DNA of 64,000 nt from Synechococcus sp. WH 5701 (GCF_000153045.1 NZ_CH724159.1:598169-662168), one strand, 5' to 3'; positions 25,216 to 34,516 are shown, counted from the first letter of the stretch. The notes: generated by a model from the sequence alone, not told the origin. Numbers and translations are program-made.

Positions 25216-25516
25216 CGATCTCCTGATCCCCGTGGACGCCGACAGCCCGGTGGAATCAGCGGAGCTGCTGGCGGCCTCAGGCCTGGCCCATGAGGAGCTG
25301 GTGGAGCTGGTGGAGTTCGGCGTGTTCGAAACCAGGGAGGGCGCCACGGGCTGGAGCTTCCAGACCCGGGTGGTCCATCAGGCGCGGAGGGCGGTGAAGC
25401 TGCGGGACACCTTCGGGCTCAACCCTCCCGGCATGGCCCTGGCTCTCACCTACCTGGAGAAAATCGAGGCCTTGGAGCAGCGGCTGCGGGAATTAGAGTG
25501 CCTGTTGCCCCGATGA
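25208..25516 (+). CDS. CbpM-like chaperone modulator
   Basis: 102 residues starting inside the end of the dnaJ-type gene (ATG at 25208, TGA of dnaJ at 25213-25215). It shows the MerR-like helical fold of CbpM: GLAHEELVELVEFGVFETRE, RVVHQARRAVKLRDTFGLNPPGMALALTYLEKIEALEQRL. CbpM binds the J-domain of CbpA and restrains it. The overlap implies coupled translation, so the pair is likely made in fixed ratio. Confidence 0.85.
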   Translation: MPDDLLIPVDADSPVESAELLAASGLAHEELVELVEFGVFETREGATGWSFQTRVVHQARRAVKLRDTFGLNPPGMALALTYLEKIEALEQRLRELECLLPR

Positions 25517-25535
25517 GGCCTGGACGGCCGTTGCC

Positions 25536-25757
25536 ATGGAGGCTTCAGATCTCACCACCGGATCGCTGACCACCCGGCACCTCAGTGTGCAGAAGGTGAG
25601 CGATCTCTCCCTTTATATGGAGCATTCGTCCATCATCCAGAGGCTCTGCTCCGAGCTGGGGTTCAAGGAACCGGCCACGGCGATGGCCTGGGTGTTCGAT
25701 CAACTGGAGCAGTCGGAAGATCTGCAGAAGGCGATCTTCGACCTGCTCAACGACTGA
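25536..25757 (+). CDS. Conserved hypothetical, small acidic protein
   Basis: 73 residues from the ATG at 25536, 19 bp after cbpM. It is hydrophilic with a mixed helix pattern (QKVSDLSLYMEHSSIIQRL, TAMAWVFDQLEQSEDLQKAIFDLL). No recognised domain. The length, codon bias and position as third gene of the chaperone operon support a real gene. Nothing more can be said about function. Confidence 0.6.
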   Translation: MEASDLTTGSLTTRHLSVQKVSDLSLYMEHSSIIQRLCSELGFKEPATAMAWVFDQLEQSEDLQKAIFDLLND

Positions 25758-25982
25758 CTCTTCGCCGACAGGCCGAGGAGCGGTTCGAGCAGTTCGTTGT
25801 ACACACTGTCTTGGGGAGTTCACGTCCTGCGCCGCGGCATCACCCCCCTCACACCCCGGGTGCTGGTGAGGGTGCTCCTCTCCTTGCAGTTGCCCGCCCT
25901 GATCGCCCTGAGCACACAACTGCCGCTGCGTGAGACGTTGCTTCGGTTCTGCGATCTACCCTGCGCCCACCGGTCCAACTAG

Positions 25983-26608
25983 GTGAAGCACCTGTTGGTG
26001 AGTCTTGTGGGTTCATCACTTGTGGCTCTCTTGCCGTGGCCTCCCTCGGTGATTGCTGCTCCACAGGAGGGAAGGCCTTCTTCAGATGCACTCTGGACGA
26101 TTTTGAGTCCTGTTTGCCTCCAGAAAATACGGGAAATTACTGTAAGTGCCCTGCTTTCATTTTGTCCTGCTGTCATGATCGTTGCGAGCCGGATCAAGCT
26201 GTTGTCTGGGCTCTGACGCCAAGCTTTGTGGCCATCCGCAACTCCAACAGTTGTGGCTGTGAACCTGGTTTCGTGGCTGGTTTGGCCTTGCCGCGCCAGA
26301 GACTCACCGGGCTGGAAGATCCAAGCCGTCCGGATGCCATCTGGCCTTTTGCCTGGACTGTTGCCAAGGTGCATCTCCCCAGTGAGGATTCCATCGCCCT
26401 GCTGATCAATCCCCCGTCGGCACGGAGTCAGAATCAACTGCATGTTCACATCCTCCAGCTTCGCCCTGCCTGGCGAACGGCTTTGGATACCGACACTCCC
26501 GTATTGCCGGAGGGGGTGGCTGCCATCAAGCTGTCCCACGGCACCGTCACCACAGCCGATCACGACAGCATCCGGGCTGGATGGATTGCCGAAACTCAGA
26601 ACTGGTAG
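25983..26608 (+). pseudogene. CDP-diacylglycerol pyrophosphatase-like gene with a frameshift
   Basis: The first frame (from GTG at 25983) gives a signal peptide (HLLVSLVGSSLVALLPW...VIAAP) and SSDALWTILSPVCLQ, matching the N-terminus of the Cdh family. It then runs into a stop at 26216. The frame one base back continues with CKCPAFILSCC, DQAVVWALTPSFVAIR, GFVAGLALPRQRLTGLEDP, and the HIT-like catalytic motif RSQNQLHVHILQL, ending at 26608. A single-base change near GAAAATA (about 26122) would join them into ~208 residues. The enzyme cleaves CDP-diacylglycerol to phosphatidate and CMP in the envelope. Either a recent pseudogene or a sequencing error. It converges on the baeRF gene. Confidence 0.7.
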
Positions 26609-27708
26609 CGCATGATCGCCGCCAGGCTGGCTTCACCAGGGATGTCGGCCTTGCGCACACCCATCACTTTGGCGCCCATCACCAGGGCACGGCTGGCGAT
26701 TTCATCGACGATGCCATAGCTCTCGGCGCTGGGGCCATCGGCGAAGGTCACTGTCCCTTCGTCGTCGATCGTGCCTGGGGTCACATCGTCGATGTCGATC
26801 AGCAGCAGTTGAATCGCGCCATAGGTGGCTGCCCGGGCCGCCTGGGCCAGATCGGATGTGGTCCGACCCTGACTGGCGCGCAGTGTGTAAAGGGACTGGA
26901 TCTCCGCCAGTTCATCCCGGAACAGCTCATCAAGGATGGCGCGGGCACTTGCGGCCAGATCGGCATCGCTCTGCGTTTCGGGATTCTCCAGGATCACAGC
27001 CCGTGCGAGGTGCGGATACGACTGAACTTCGCGGTAGATCGACTGCATTGGTTCGCTGGCTGCCAAAATCAGTGGGGTTTCCCGGCCCACCAGCAGCAGC
27101 CGCAGCGCCTGATCGATCTTGCGAGCGTACTGGGCCTGGCGAACCTTCATGCCCTCGGAACCCTGGAGACGACCGCTGGGCGAGCGGTCCCTGATTGAAG
27201 CCTTCCCGGCCGAGCTGGCCACATCCTTCGGCATGCCGTTCAACTTGATCTCGACGGCCGGCAGGTCGGAGGAGACCGCCACCAGCCGCACACTGTTCTG
27301 TGCCAGGGCCAGGACGTAGGCGGACTGGGGCACGGTGACCGCCCGCAGCAGGGGCTGGACGTGGAAGCGGTCGCTGACCTCCACGGTGGGCTTCAGGTGG
27401 TTGGGCAGGCGGAAGCTGCGCAGGCCTTCCGGCGAAACAAAGACCGCAAGACTGTTGGCCTGGACCTCCCAGAAGTCATCGTCGTCGATGAGGTCGTGGA
27501 GAAGCTCCTCGATGACCAGCACCTCACGCTTGTCGTGGGCGGCGAGCTGCTCAATGGCCTCGCCAGCGAGGTTTTTCAGGGCGATGCGGTCGGCCTGGGC
27601 CTCCTGGGTCAGCGGTGTGGTGGGCAGAACCAGGCTGACCCGGGCCGGGCCGTGATGGAGCATCAGTGCTTCGATCTCGGCGCGGGTGGGGATGTCGACG
27701 TGCAGCAT
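26596..27708 (-). CDS. baeRF-type (bacterial eRF1-like) protein
   Basis: 370 residues from the ATG at 27708. It shows the pattern of bacterial relatives of archaeo-eukaryotic release factor 1: a beta strand with RVSLVLPTTPLTQEAQADRIALKNLAGEAIEQL, a middle domain FVSPEGLRSFRLPNHLKPTVEVSDRFHVQPLL, VLALAQNSVRLVAVS, and a C-terminal L7Ae-like half (GAIQLLLIDIDDVTPGTID ... DEIASRALVMGAKVMGV). Such proteins are proposed to act on stalled ribosomes, sometimes in stress or conflict settings; none is well characterised. No GGQ motif is seen. Confidence 0.65.
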   Translation of the reverse strand: MLHVDIPTRAEIEALMLHHGPARVSLVLPTTPLTQEAQADRIALKNLAGEAIEQLAAHDKREVLVIEELLHDLIDDDDFWEVQANSLAVFVSPEGLRSFRLPNHLKPTVEVSDRFHVQPLLRAVTVPQSAYVLALAQNSVRLVAVSSDLPAVEIKLNGMPKDVASSAGKASIRDRSPSGRLQGSEGMKVRQAQYARKIDQALRLLLVGRETPLILAASEPMQSIYREVQSYPHLARAVILENPETQSDADLAASARAILDELFRDELAEIQSLYTLRASQGRTTSDLAQAARAATYGAIQLLLIDIDDVTPGTIDDEGTVTFADGPSAESYGIVDEIASRALVMGAKVMGVRKADIPGEASLAAIMRYQF

Positions 27709-28014
27709 GGAGGGAAGGATCCGGGAAATAATTCGTTCCACGAATCTACAGGCCAAGAAACCTTAAAATATTCAAAAGGAATCCTGTTGGCAATCAGATA
27801 AGCTTTTGTATTGCAACATGCTGGAATTCTTGAGTTGACAGGGAGGTGATGCCTCGCTCCTCCTCTGCTCAGGATTCAGCAGGACAAGCAACTTTTCGAC
27901 CCCGGAATCTGGGCTCTTCGCTGTCAAGCTTGTTGCGAAACCCTTCCTCTTTGGCTGAGAAGGGATGCGGTTGTCGGTGCCGACTGGTTGATCCTCCGCA
28001 GTCTCAGCAAGGAC
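27709..28014. other. Intergenic region upstream of the baeRF gene
   Basis: About 306 bp. The part next to the baeRF start (27720-27840) is AT-rich and should hold its promoter. The rest encodes nothing recognisable; the open frame on the plus strand across 27846-28082 runs into the subtilase antisense and looks spurious. Confidence 0.4.
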
Positions 28015-30401
28015 TCACGTTTCCAGCAACATCTTCGAGAGGTTCGGCAGGCCCGCACCCTGGTGATAGCGGTCGCGCTTGAGGTCGGTGCAGTGGTCCA
28101 GTAGGATCTGCTTCACCCGGTCGGGGTAGCCGATGAACTCGCTGCGCACTGACAGGAAAGCGGCCAACAGGCCTGAGATGTGGGGCGCCGCCATGCTCGT
28201 GCCCGACAGGGCGATGTAGAGCTCATCGACGCCCTTGCCCCGGTCGCGCTCGGCGCTGCGGTTGGGGTCGCTGCTGCTGCGGCACGACAGGATTCGCTCC
28301 CCAGGGCCCACCACGTCGGGCTTCAGACGCCCGTCGGCCGTGGGGCCCCGCGAGGAGAAGTACGAGGTGCCGTAGCGGTGGGGCAGGGTTGGGTGCACCG
28401 ATCCAACGGCGATCGCCTCCTCCAGGTTGGCCGGATCACCGATCGAGAGGTCGAAGGAGCGGGTGGAGCTGAAGCCGTCGACCACGATGTCGCCGCTGCC
28501 CTCGTTGCCTGCCGCGAGCACCACCAGCACCCCCTGGCGCACCAGCCGCAGCAGGGAGGCGCACAGGGGCGAATCGCCGCAGCCGAAGCTGGCCGGATCG
28601 AAGGCGCCCCCCAGACTCTGTTCACCCCCTGGATCACCAGCCGGCGGCCGTTCTGGTTCTGCGTCCAGATGTGGTCGATGGCCTTGAGGATCCAGGCGTC
28701 GTAGCCGCTGCCGTTGTCGGCCAGCACCTTGTAGGTCACCAGCCGGGCCTTCGGCGCCATCGCCAGCAGGTCCGGCCCCGTCGGGCTGCCGACTGCCTGC
28801 AGCCCCCCGGCGATCACTCCGGCCACGTGGGTGCCGTGGCCGTTGGCGTCGTTGCCTCTGCCGGGCAGCACCGGCCCCCGCTCGGTGCAGTCCCACTCGG
28901 CGGCGATCGTTCCCCCGGGGGCGAAGAGCGGGTTGTGGAAATGGGGATGGTGGCGGTCGATGCCCGTGTCGAGCACGGCCCAGGTGATCCCCTGGCCATA
29001 GGCGTTGTACCCCAGCTGGGCGGTGCGGGCCTGCACCGTATGGATCGACTCGCTGATCAGGGCTTTTTTCTTGCTGTTGCTGAACATCCGGTACACCGCC
29101 GGGGAGGCGATGCCGTAGTGCTGGCTCAGCGAAGCGGCCAGGGTTTCCACCTCGGCGCGGGTCAGATTCACCGCCACGTAGCGATCCAGCTGATCCTCCA
29201 GGTGAACCGTGTCGGCTGTGATCGGATCCTTCAGCACGTTTGCATTGATCCAGCCCAGCACCTTGTCCCTGGCACTCTCAATGGAATCTTCAGGCCCTCC
29301 CGGGGCCGCTGCCGAACTGCCGGTCAACCTGGGGCGGTCGATCAGCTCGATCAACACGGGCACCCGCGCTGTGGCGTCCGCATCGAGGGAATCGGCCAGG
29401 TTGCGCGCCACGGTGATCGGGCTGACCGGCTGGAAGCGGGAGCGGTCCACCGCCCCCATCACCGTTTCCTGGGTGAAGCGGCGCGAGAGATAGCGGCTGG
29501 CGGAGTGGGCCTTGCTGGGCGGCCAGACGATGCCTTTCACCCGTTCATCGGCCACGGCGGGTTTGCCGCTGGCGCTGTACTCATCGGCCAGGCTCTGATC
29601 CAGGCAGACAATGTCGCCGTCCTGGGCAAGGTTCACCCAGCGCTTGACGCCAGCAGGAATCGGCAGCTTTTTGCCATGCCACTTGTGCAGCACGTCGGTC
29701 ACCTGGGGCAGCCCCAGGGGTGAGCCGATGGTCAGGAAGAGATCAACGGGCAGCTCAGCGCCGAGCTCCATCAGGGCTTGATAGGTGACCATGCTTCCCT
29801 GGCTGTGGCCGATCACCACGAAGGGGCCACCGCCGGTGGTCACCCGGTCCTTGACCGTCTGCACCATGCGCTCGCGCTTGGCCCTGTTGAAGAGGAAATC
29901 GTTCACATCAGCCAGGAAGACCTGGGTGAACAGGGCCGTCACCGGGCTCCACAGCCCCCTGGCTTCCATCGACTTCGCCGCGGCCCCTCCCATCGGCGCT
30001 CCCTCCTGGGCCACCGCCTGGGCGGCCTCCTCCAGTTGCTTCGTCATCGCCGCCACGAAGGCCGCCGACTCCTCGGGTGCGTCGCTGTCGTCTACGGAGG
30101 CGGCCAGCAGCTCCTTCGCCTGCGATGGCAACGGGACCCGGTCATCGCCGATGGCCCGGGTGGAGAAGCCCGCTGCCTCGGGATAGCGCTCCCGGTCGAC
30201 CCAGTAGGCCATGCGGGTGCGTTCCCCCTGATCGGTTCCGAACAGGGCCCGGTCCCACTCCGAGCGCAGCACCACCTCGGGGGGCATGTTGGAGATGCCA
30301 TGGCAATAGATCACCGTGCGGGCGGCGGCGATCCCCGAGGCGTCTGCGCCCTTGACGCCGCTGCTGAGGGTTCGGGCGGAGGGTTTCTTCGGGGCTGCCA
30401 T
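28015..30401 (-). pseudogene. Fusion of alpha/beta-hydrolase-like domain and S8 subtilase, broken by a frameshift
   Basis: From the ATG at 30401 the first ~330 residues resemble a lipase: VIYCHGISNMPPEV and the nucleophile elbow VVIGHSQGSM, then SPLGLPQ. A linker leads to a peptidase S8 domain: Asp in AVLDTGIDRHH (~477) and His in NGHGTHVAGVI. Near 28615-28623 the frame is lost; the other frame then carries SLGGAFDPASFGCGDSPLC, the oxyanion Asn in VLAAGNEGSGD, and the catalytic Ser in LSGTSMAAPHISG, down to 28015. One missing base within AACAGAGTCTGGGGGG explains it. There is no signal peptide, so the product would be cytoplasmic. Repaired, it would be a ~795-residue two-domain hydrolase. Confidence 0.8.
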
Positions 30402-30501
30402 GGCATCAGCGAGCAGAGACGGACCGGGTACAGCTCGTCCTGCCGTCCCTGCACAGCCATAGCCAGCCCAGCCCGCCACCGCCCACGGCCTGCTGGCGAT
30501 G

Positions 30502-31269
30502 TCATCGTTCTTCAGCGATCCCGCGACACCCTGCGCCGGATCGTGCGGAGCTGCTCGACTCGGCCTCCTGAGCCAGGGCCCACCAGCGCTCCACCACCTC
30601 CGGACTGCCGTACCAGCTGGGCCCGAAGGCGCCGCCGTGGGCCACCCCCGGCAACACCAGCGGGGTGGAGCCCTCCAGCAGGGCGGAGGCCACCGGCACC
30701 AGGCCGTCGCCATGGTCGTGGGCATCACCGGTGCTGTTGCGGTAGGCCGTGGGTGCCAGGCGCCGGGCCATGGGGGTGGCGCTCTCCAGGTCCAGATCGC
30801 CCGCCACCGACACGTAGCTCACCCGATCGGCGAAGGGCGTTCCGGGCAGGCGCCGCTGCACCATCTGGCGCAACACCGTGGCCTTCAGCGCCGTGTGCGG
30901 GCTGCCGAGCATCACCAGGGTGTCGGCCAGGGCCTTGCCGTCGTAGCTGCGGCCCTGGAACGGCGCGTCATCCAGGAGCAGTCGCAGCATGATGCCGCCG
31001 GAGCTGTGGCCGATCAGGGTCACCCGGCCGGTGGGAGAGTGCGCGGCCAGCTCGGCCACGGTCGTGGCCACTCGATCCAGGATCCGCGCCCAGGCGAAGG
31101 CGAACACGGTGAGCAGCCATTCGGCCTTGCTCACCGGCACCATCTTCACCGGCTGGCCGCTCAGCTGCTTGAGCCGGGCCACCATCGGGGCGTAGGCCTC
31201 AGGGCTGATCAGGAAGCCACCGAGGATCACGATCGGTTGTCGGGGCATGGGGCGGAGCTCAGTGTTCAT
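30502..31269 (-). CDS. Alpha/beta-hydrolase, lipase/esterase-like
   Basis: 255 residues from the ATG at 31269 (an internal ATG at 31248 is also plausible). Core motifs: PIVILGGFLISPEAY strand with oxyanion region, nucleophile elbow LIGHSSGG, DTLVMLGSPHTAL, and a late HGDGLVPVASALL plus VAHGGAFGPSWYG with the likely catalytic His. This matches cyanobacterial/plant PGAP1-like esterases of unknown substrate. The start overlaps the stop of the phosphoribosyltransferase by ATGA, so the genes are translationally coupled; the lipase-subtilase fusion follows. Confidence 0.85.
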   Translation of the reverse strand: MNTELRPMPRQPIVILGGFLISPEAYAPMVARLKQLSGQPVKMVPVSKAEWLLTVFAFAWARILDRVATTVAELAAHSPTGRVTLIGHSSGGIMLRLLLDDAPFQGRSYDGKALADTLVMLGSPHTALKATVLRQMVQRRLPGTPFADRVSYVSVAGDLDLESATPMARRLAPTAYRNSTGDAHDHGDGLVPVASALLEGSTPLVLPGVAHGGAFGPSWYGSPEVVERWWALAQEAESSSSARSGAGCRGIAEER

Positions 31270-31946
31270 GTCCCCGGCGGGATCTGGTCCCGTGCAGGGG
31301 CCGTCTGTTTCAACAGGGCCAGAACCTGCTCGTCGTGAAGCTGCTCGAAGTGCTCGTACCACAGACCCACGGCCTGGAGATCGTCCACGAGGGCCAGGGC
31401 CACCAGGCCATCCACCAGCTGGCTCAGCTCGGTGGCGACGCCGCGATCGACCACCGGCACCGCCAGGTCCAGCGAGGCCGGCTCCAGCTTCCGGAGGGAG
31501 AGCAGGGCGGCTTTCATGGTCATGCCGGTGGCGATGCCGTCGTCCACCACGATCAGATGACGGCCCCGCAGCTGCTCGCCCGGCGGGTCTCCGAAGAGCT
31601 GTTGCCGGCGCCTCAGTTCCCGCTCCTGCGCCCGCAGCCAACCATGCATGGTCGCGGTGGTCGCCCGAAGATGCGCCCCCTCCCCGTTGCGCCAGACCAC
31701 CACCCCACCGGCGGCCACCGCACCGATCGCCAGCTCCGGCCAGGCCGGATCGGCGACCTTGCGCACCGACCAGGTGGCCAGTGGAAGCCCCAGGCGAGAG
31801 GCCATCGCCGCCGCCACCGGGACACCGCCCCTCGGCAGCGCCAGCAGGGTGGTGTCACGAGCGCGGCCCCGGCGATCAGCGAAGGCGTCCACCAGAGCGA
31901 GACCCGCCTGGTGGCGGTTGGTCCAGAGAGGAGGTCGGTCAGCCAT
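31266..31946 (-). CDS. Phosphoribosyltransferase family protein (COG1926 type)
   Basis: 226 residues from the ATG at 31946. The type I PRTase fold is evident: LLALPRGGVPVAAAMASRLGLPL near the N-terminus, and the PRPP-binding loop LIVVDDGIATGMTMKAAL. These stand-alone PRTases have a proposed role in nucleobase salvage or regulation but no proven substrate; they are often next to or fused with a dienelactone-hydrolase-like protein, and a decayed copy of that hydrolase lies just upstream here. Confidence 0.88.
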   Translation of the reverse strand: MADRPPLWTNRHQAGLALVDAFADRRGRARDTTLLALPRGGVPVAAAMASRLGLPLATWSVRKVADPAWPELAIGAVAAGGVVVWRNGEGAHLRATTATMHGWLRAQERELRRRQQLFGDPPGEQLRGRHLIVVDDGIATGMTMKAALLSLRKLEPASLDLAVPVVDRGVATELSQLVDGLVALALVDDLQAVGLWYEHFEQLHDEQVLALLKQTAPARDQIPPGT

Positions 31947-31978
31947 GTCGTGAGGAGGGGTGAGGGATCGCGAAGCCT

Positions 31979-32260
31979 TCAGGTCCTGCCCCCTCTCAGG
32001 TGCAGGAGAAGCCAGGTGCGGGCCAGGTGGGCGGCCTGCTCCAGGGTTGCGGGCTCTTCGAACAGATGGCTGGCTCCCGGCACCACCTGAAAGGCATGGG
32101 GGGCGATCAGCTGCGCGGCCGCCTGCCGATTCAGCTGGAGCACCTCGTCGTCCCATCCTCCGACGATGAACAACGTGGGCCAACAGCAGCAGCCCGGCTG
32201 CCGGATCCGGAAGCGTCGGACTGCCTGCCAGTGCCGCCCCTGCCGACTGGACGATGACCT
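31979..32260 (-). pseudogene. Remnant of a dienelactone/alpha-beta hydrolase
   Basis: Only the last ~65 residues are recognisable: TLFIVGGWDDEVLQLN (catalytic Asp region), GASHLFEEPATLEQAAHLA (catalytic His) and a Leu-rich C-terminus. Upstream, fragments of the preceding part appear in another frame (PDPAAGLLLL), and no nucleophile elbow or start is found, so at least one frameshift and a large 5' loss have occurred. In related genomes a full-length hydrolase commonly accompanies the adjacent PRTase. The 32261-32505 gap upstream shows no further recognisable part. Confidence 0.6.
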
Positions 32261-32505
32261 CTCGTTCACTGACGGTGGAACGGCTCACAGCATCGCCCTG
32301 AGTCTTCCCTGTCCTAGCCACAGGAGGCCATCGTGGATACGTTCAGGATGATCGTTCCGATCCCCCCATCCTCCCGGTGCCTGCCATGACCTGGACCCCC
32401 CTGAATCAGCCGATCGCATACTCCAGGACCTGAGGGAGGAATTCACCGGTGAACCCTCGCCGGACTGACCGACGCTGAACTCGCCGGGGCAGCTGCTGCG
32501 CCAGC

Positions 32506-33537
32506 TCACGGTGAGCCGATCTCCGCATCATCGGAACGCTCCCCTTCGAACGCCCGTCCCAGGGGTGCAGCGTTGATGCTCTCCACATCGCGCAGGTAGC
32601 GCGCCAGGCCGTCGCTGTTGCCGTGGGTCACGTACACCTGGCGGGCGCCGGTTTTCTTCACCGTGTTGAGCAGGCCGTCCCAGTCGGCGTGATCACTGAG
32701 GGTGAAGCCGCGCTCGAAGCCACGCCGCCGCCTGGCACCGCGTACGGCCATCCAGCCGCTCACGAAGGCGGTCTGGGGATCCTTGAACCTCTTCATCCAC
32801 ACCGACCGGTGCGCTGAGGGGGGCGCGATCACCAGCTTCCCCGCCAGGCTTTCGCTGCGCGGCAGTTCGCTCACGGGCCGGGTGGGCACCATGGTGATCC
32901 CCTGCTGGCGGTAGGCGGGCATCAAGGTCTGCACCGCACCGTGCAGCAGCACCTCCTCGTCGACCCCGAGTGCCGCCAGTTCCGCCAGCAGCCGCTGCGC
33001 CTTGCCGAAGGCATAGGCGAACAGCAGCGATGGCCGCTCCGGTGCACCCTTCCACCAGCTGAGAATGTCAGCCGCCACCTCCCGGCCTGGCCGCCAGCGG
33101 TAGATCGGCAGGCCGAAGGTGGCCTCGGTGATGAACACATCAGCCGACACCGGCTCAAACGGGGCGCAGCTGGGGTCGGCATCGCGTTTGTAATCGCCGC
33201 TGATCAGCCAGGTTTCACCCCCCACGGTGATCCTCACCTGGGCTGAGCCGAGCACATGCCCGGCGGAGTGGAACGACACCACCGCCTCGCCGATCCGCAG
33301 CTCGGCGCCATAGTCCACGTTGGTGAGCGTGATGCCGGCCCCCAGGCGCTGGCGCAGCACCGCCTCGCCGCTGCCCACTGCCCAGTAGGAACCGCAACCC
33401 GAGCGGGCATGGTCGGCGTGGGCATGGGTGATCAGGGCTTTCGCCACCGGCCGCCAGGGGTCGATCCATGCCCCGGCTGCCGGGCAATAGAGCCCCTGTG
33501 GGGTGAGCTGGATCAGGCTGCCGGCCGGCAACGCCAT
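32506..33537 (-). CDS. Ligase-associated DNA exonuclease (MBL fold)
   Basis: 343 residues. Metallo-beta-lactamase/beta-CASP-type nuclease: the HAHADHA metal site near residue 38, SAGHVLGSAQV, SGDYKRDADP, VFITEATFGLPIY, then the CASP-like part with FAYAFGKAQRLL, and the terminal LSDHADW and VTHGN motifs. Family length is about 330-340. It is the exonuclease partner of the ATP ligase, Lhr-type helicase and PdeM found further down the same strand. Confidence 0.93.
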   Translation of the reverse strand: MALPAGSLIQLTPQGLYCPAAGAWIDPWRPVAKALITHAHADHARSGCGSYWAVGSGEAVLRQRLGAGITLTNVDYGAELRIGEAVVSFHSAGHVLGSAQVRITVGGETWLISGDYKRDADPSCAPFEPVSADVFITEATFGLPIYRWRPGREVAADILSWWKGAPERPSLLFAYAFGKAQRLLAELAALGVDEEVLLHGAVQTLMPAYRQQGITMVPTRPVSELPRSESLAGKLVIAPPSAHRSVWMKRFKDPQTAFVSGWMAVRGARRRRGFERGFTLSDHADWDGLLNTVKKTGARQVYVTHGNSDGLARYLRDVESINAAPLGRAFEGERSDDAEIGSP

Positions 33538-33847
33538 GACACCACGTCGTCAACAGGTCATCCCTGCTCTAGCAAGCCTTCCCATGACCACGACTGGGTC
33601 CCCTTGATCACGGCCGCTGCAGCCAGCAGACCTGTGAACCATTGATCAACGGCCGCCGGGACATTTCGTTGCCTGGAGTCAGGTGTTTGTAAATCTGGGG
33701 GTGTGTCCTGTTCGTGGGCCGATTCGGCTGTGCGATGGTCTTGACATCATCTGCCCTGTCTCTTGGGGCCCAGACGCTGCCAGCGCGTCATGTCATGTTC
33801 ATCGCGACATGTTTACCACGTCCATCTGAACCTTGCCTGCTCTAGCG
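33538..33847. other. Intergenic region between exonuclease and lipoprotein genes
   Basis: About 310 bp with no gene seen. It must contain the promoters of both divergent flanking genes. I find no strong hairpin or promoter match; the section near 33690-33800 is locally AT-richer. Confidence 0.35.
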
Positions 33848-34102
33848 ATGTCAGTGATCTTTGCCTTCATTGCCCCCATCGTTTTGGCCCTGGCCTTTTC
33901 ACTCACGGCCTGTGCCAGTTCGGGCTCCATAGCCATGGATGATTTCTGTAATCCCATTGGTGGTGACGGTCTCGGTACATCCACCTGCACCGACTACCTG
34001 GCCCAACAGCAGGGCATCGCCGAATCGTTCGTCATCCTTGAGCCGGGTGGGCTTCCTCAGAACGATCTCCCGGATGGCCCCCTTCCTGATCTGAAGGGCT
34101 GA
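33848..34102 (+). CDS. Small lipoprotein, unknown
   Basis: 84 residues from the ATG at 33848. Residues 1-23 form a signal peptide ending in a lipobox (FSLTAC), so the mature protein should be lipid-anchored at Cys. The mature part is short and acidic: DDFCNPIGGDGLGTSTC, YLAQQQGIAESFVILEPGG and LPDGPLPDLKG, with two cysteines besides the lipidated one. I do not recognise the family. The NPIGGDG turn resembles one (NPIGGNG) in the secreted protein at 44.2 kb. Confidence 0.55.
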   Translation: MSVIFAFIAPIVLALAFSLTACASSGSIAMDDFCNPIGGDGLGTSTCTDYLAQQQGIAESFVILEPGGLPQNDLPDGPLPDLKG

Positions 34103-34516
34103 TGCATGATCGCTGAACCGCATGGTCTAGTTCAGATCAGGAGGTTCTGACGTCTGCGGCCTTCAGTGCCGATCAACAGGAGCTGATCACGGTCGCCTTG
34201 CAGCAGGTGCGAGAGCTGTCCGAGGGGATGACACGGCTGCGACTGGATGGGGCAGCCGGTTGCGCCGTTGTCTCAGACCACTCTCGATCTTCCGCTGGGT
34301 CCCTCCTCACTGAGTGGCGATGGCACCACCTTGGCGGCTTACATTCCCCGCAAGGGATCGCTGTGTGGCGCGTGGGTCATCACCACCCGTCGTGACTCAG
34401 CCAACCCCTGTCTGCATGGCCGTGTGGAAGCAGGACATCAATCCCAACGGTGACCGATGGACGCTCAACTTGGAGAGGGTCCCGAGTCTGCCCTGACGGG
34501 ATGGGAGTGCCTCCCC
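34103..34516. other. Region with traces of a decayed gene
   Basis: About 410 bp between the lipoprotein and nadA. Three overlapping plus-strand frames each carry a protein-like stretch: one from ~34140 (SADQQELITVALQQVRELSE), one from ~34270 (GPSSLSGDGTTLAAYIPRKG) and one from ~34412 (AVWKQDINPNGDRWTLNLER). Together they look like one gene with two frameshifts, but no family is recognisable. Confidence 0.35.

Noticed and set aside
22510..25347. Very long open frame extending the ligase gene to 945 codons
   Set aside because: The part upstream of 24177 is antisense to dnaJ, has no ligase similarity and shows shadow-type composition. The ligase starts at 24177.
32285..32509. 74-codon minus-strand frame between the hydrolase remnant and the exonuclease
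   Set aside because: Ser/Arg/Gly-rich, no motif and overlapping the exonuclease stop; not supported as a gene.
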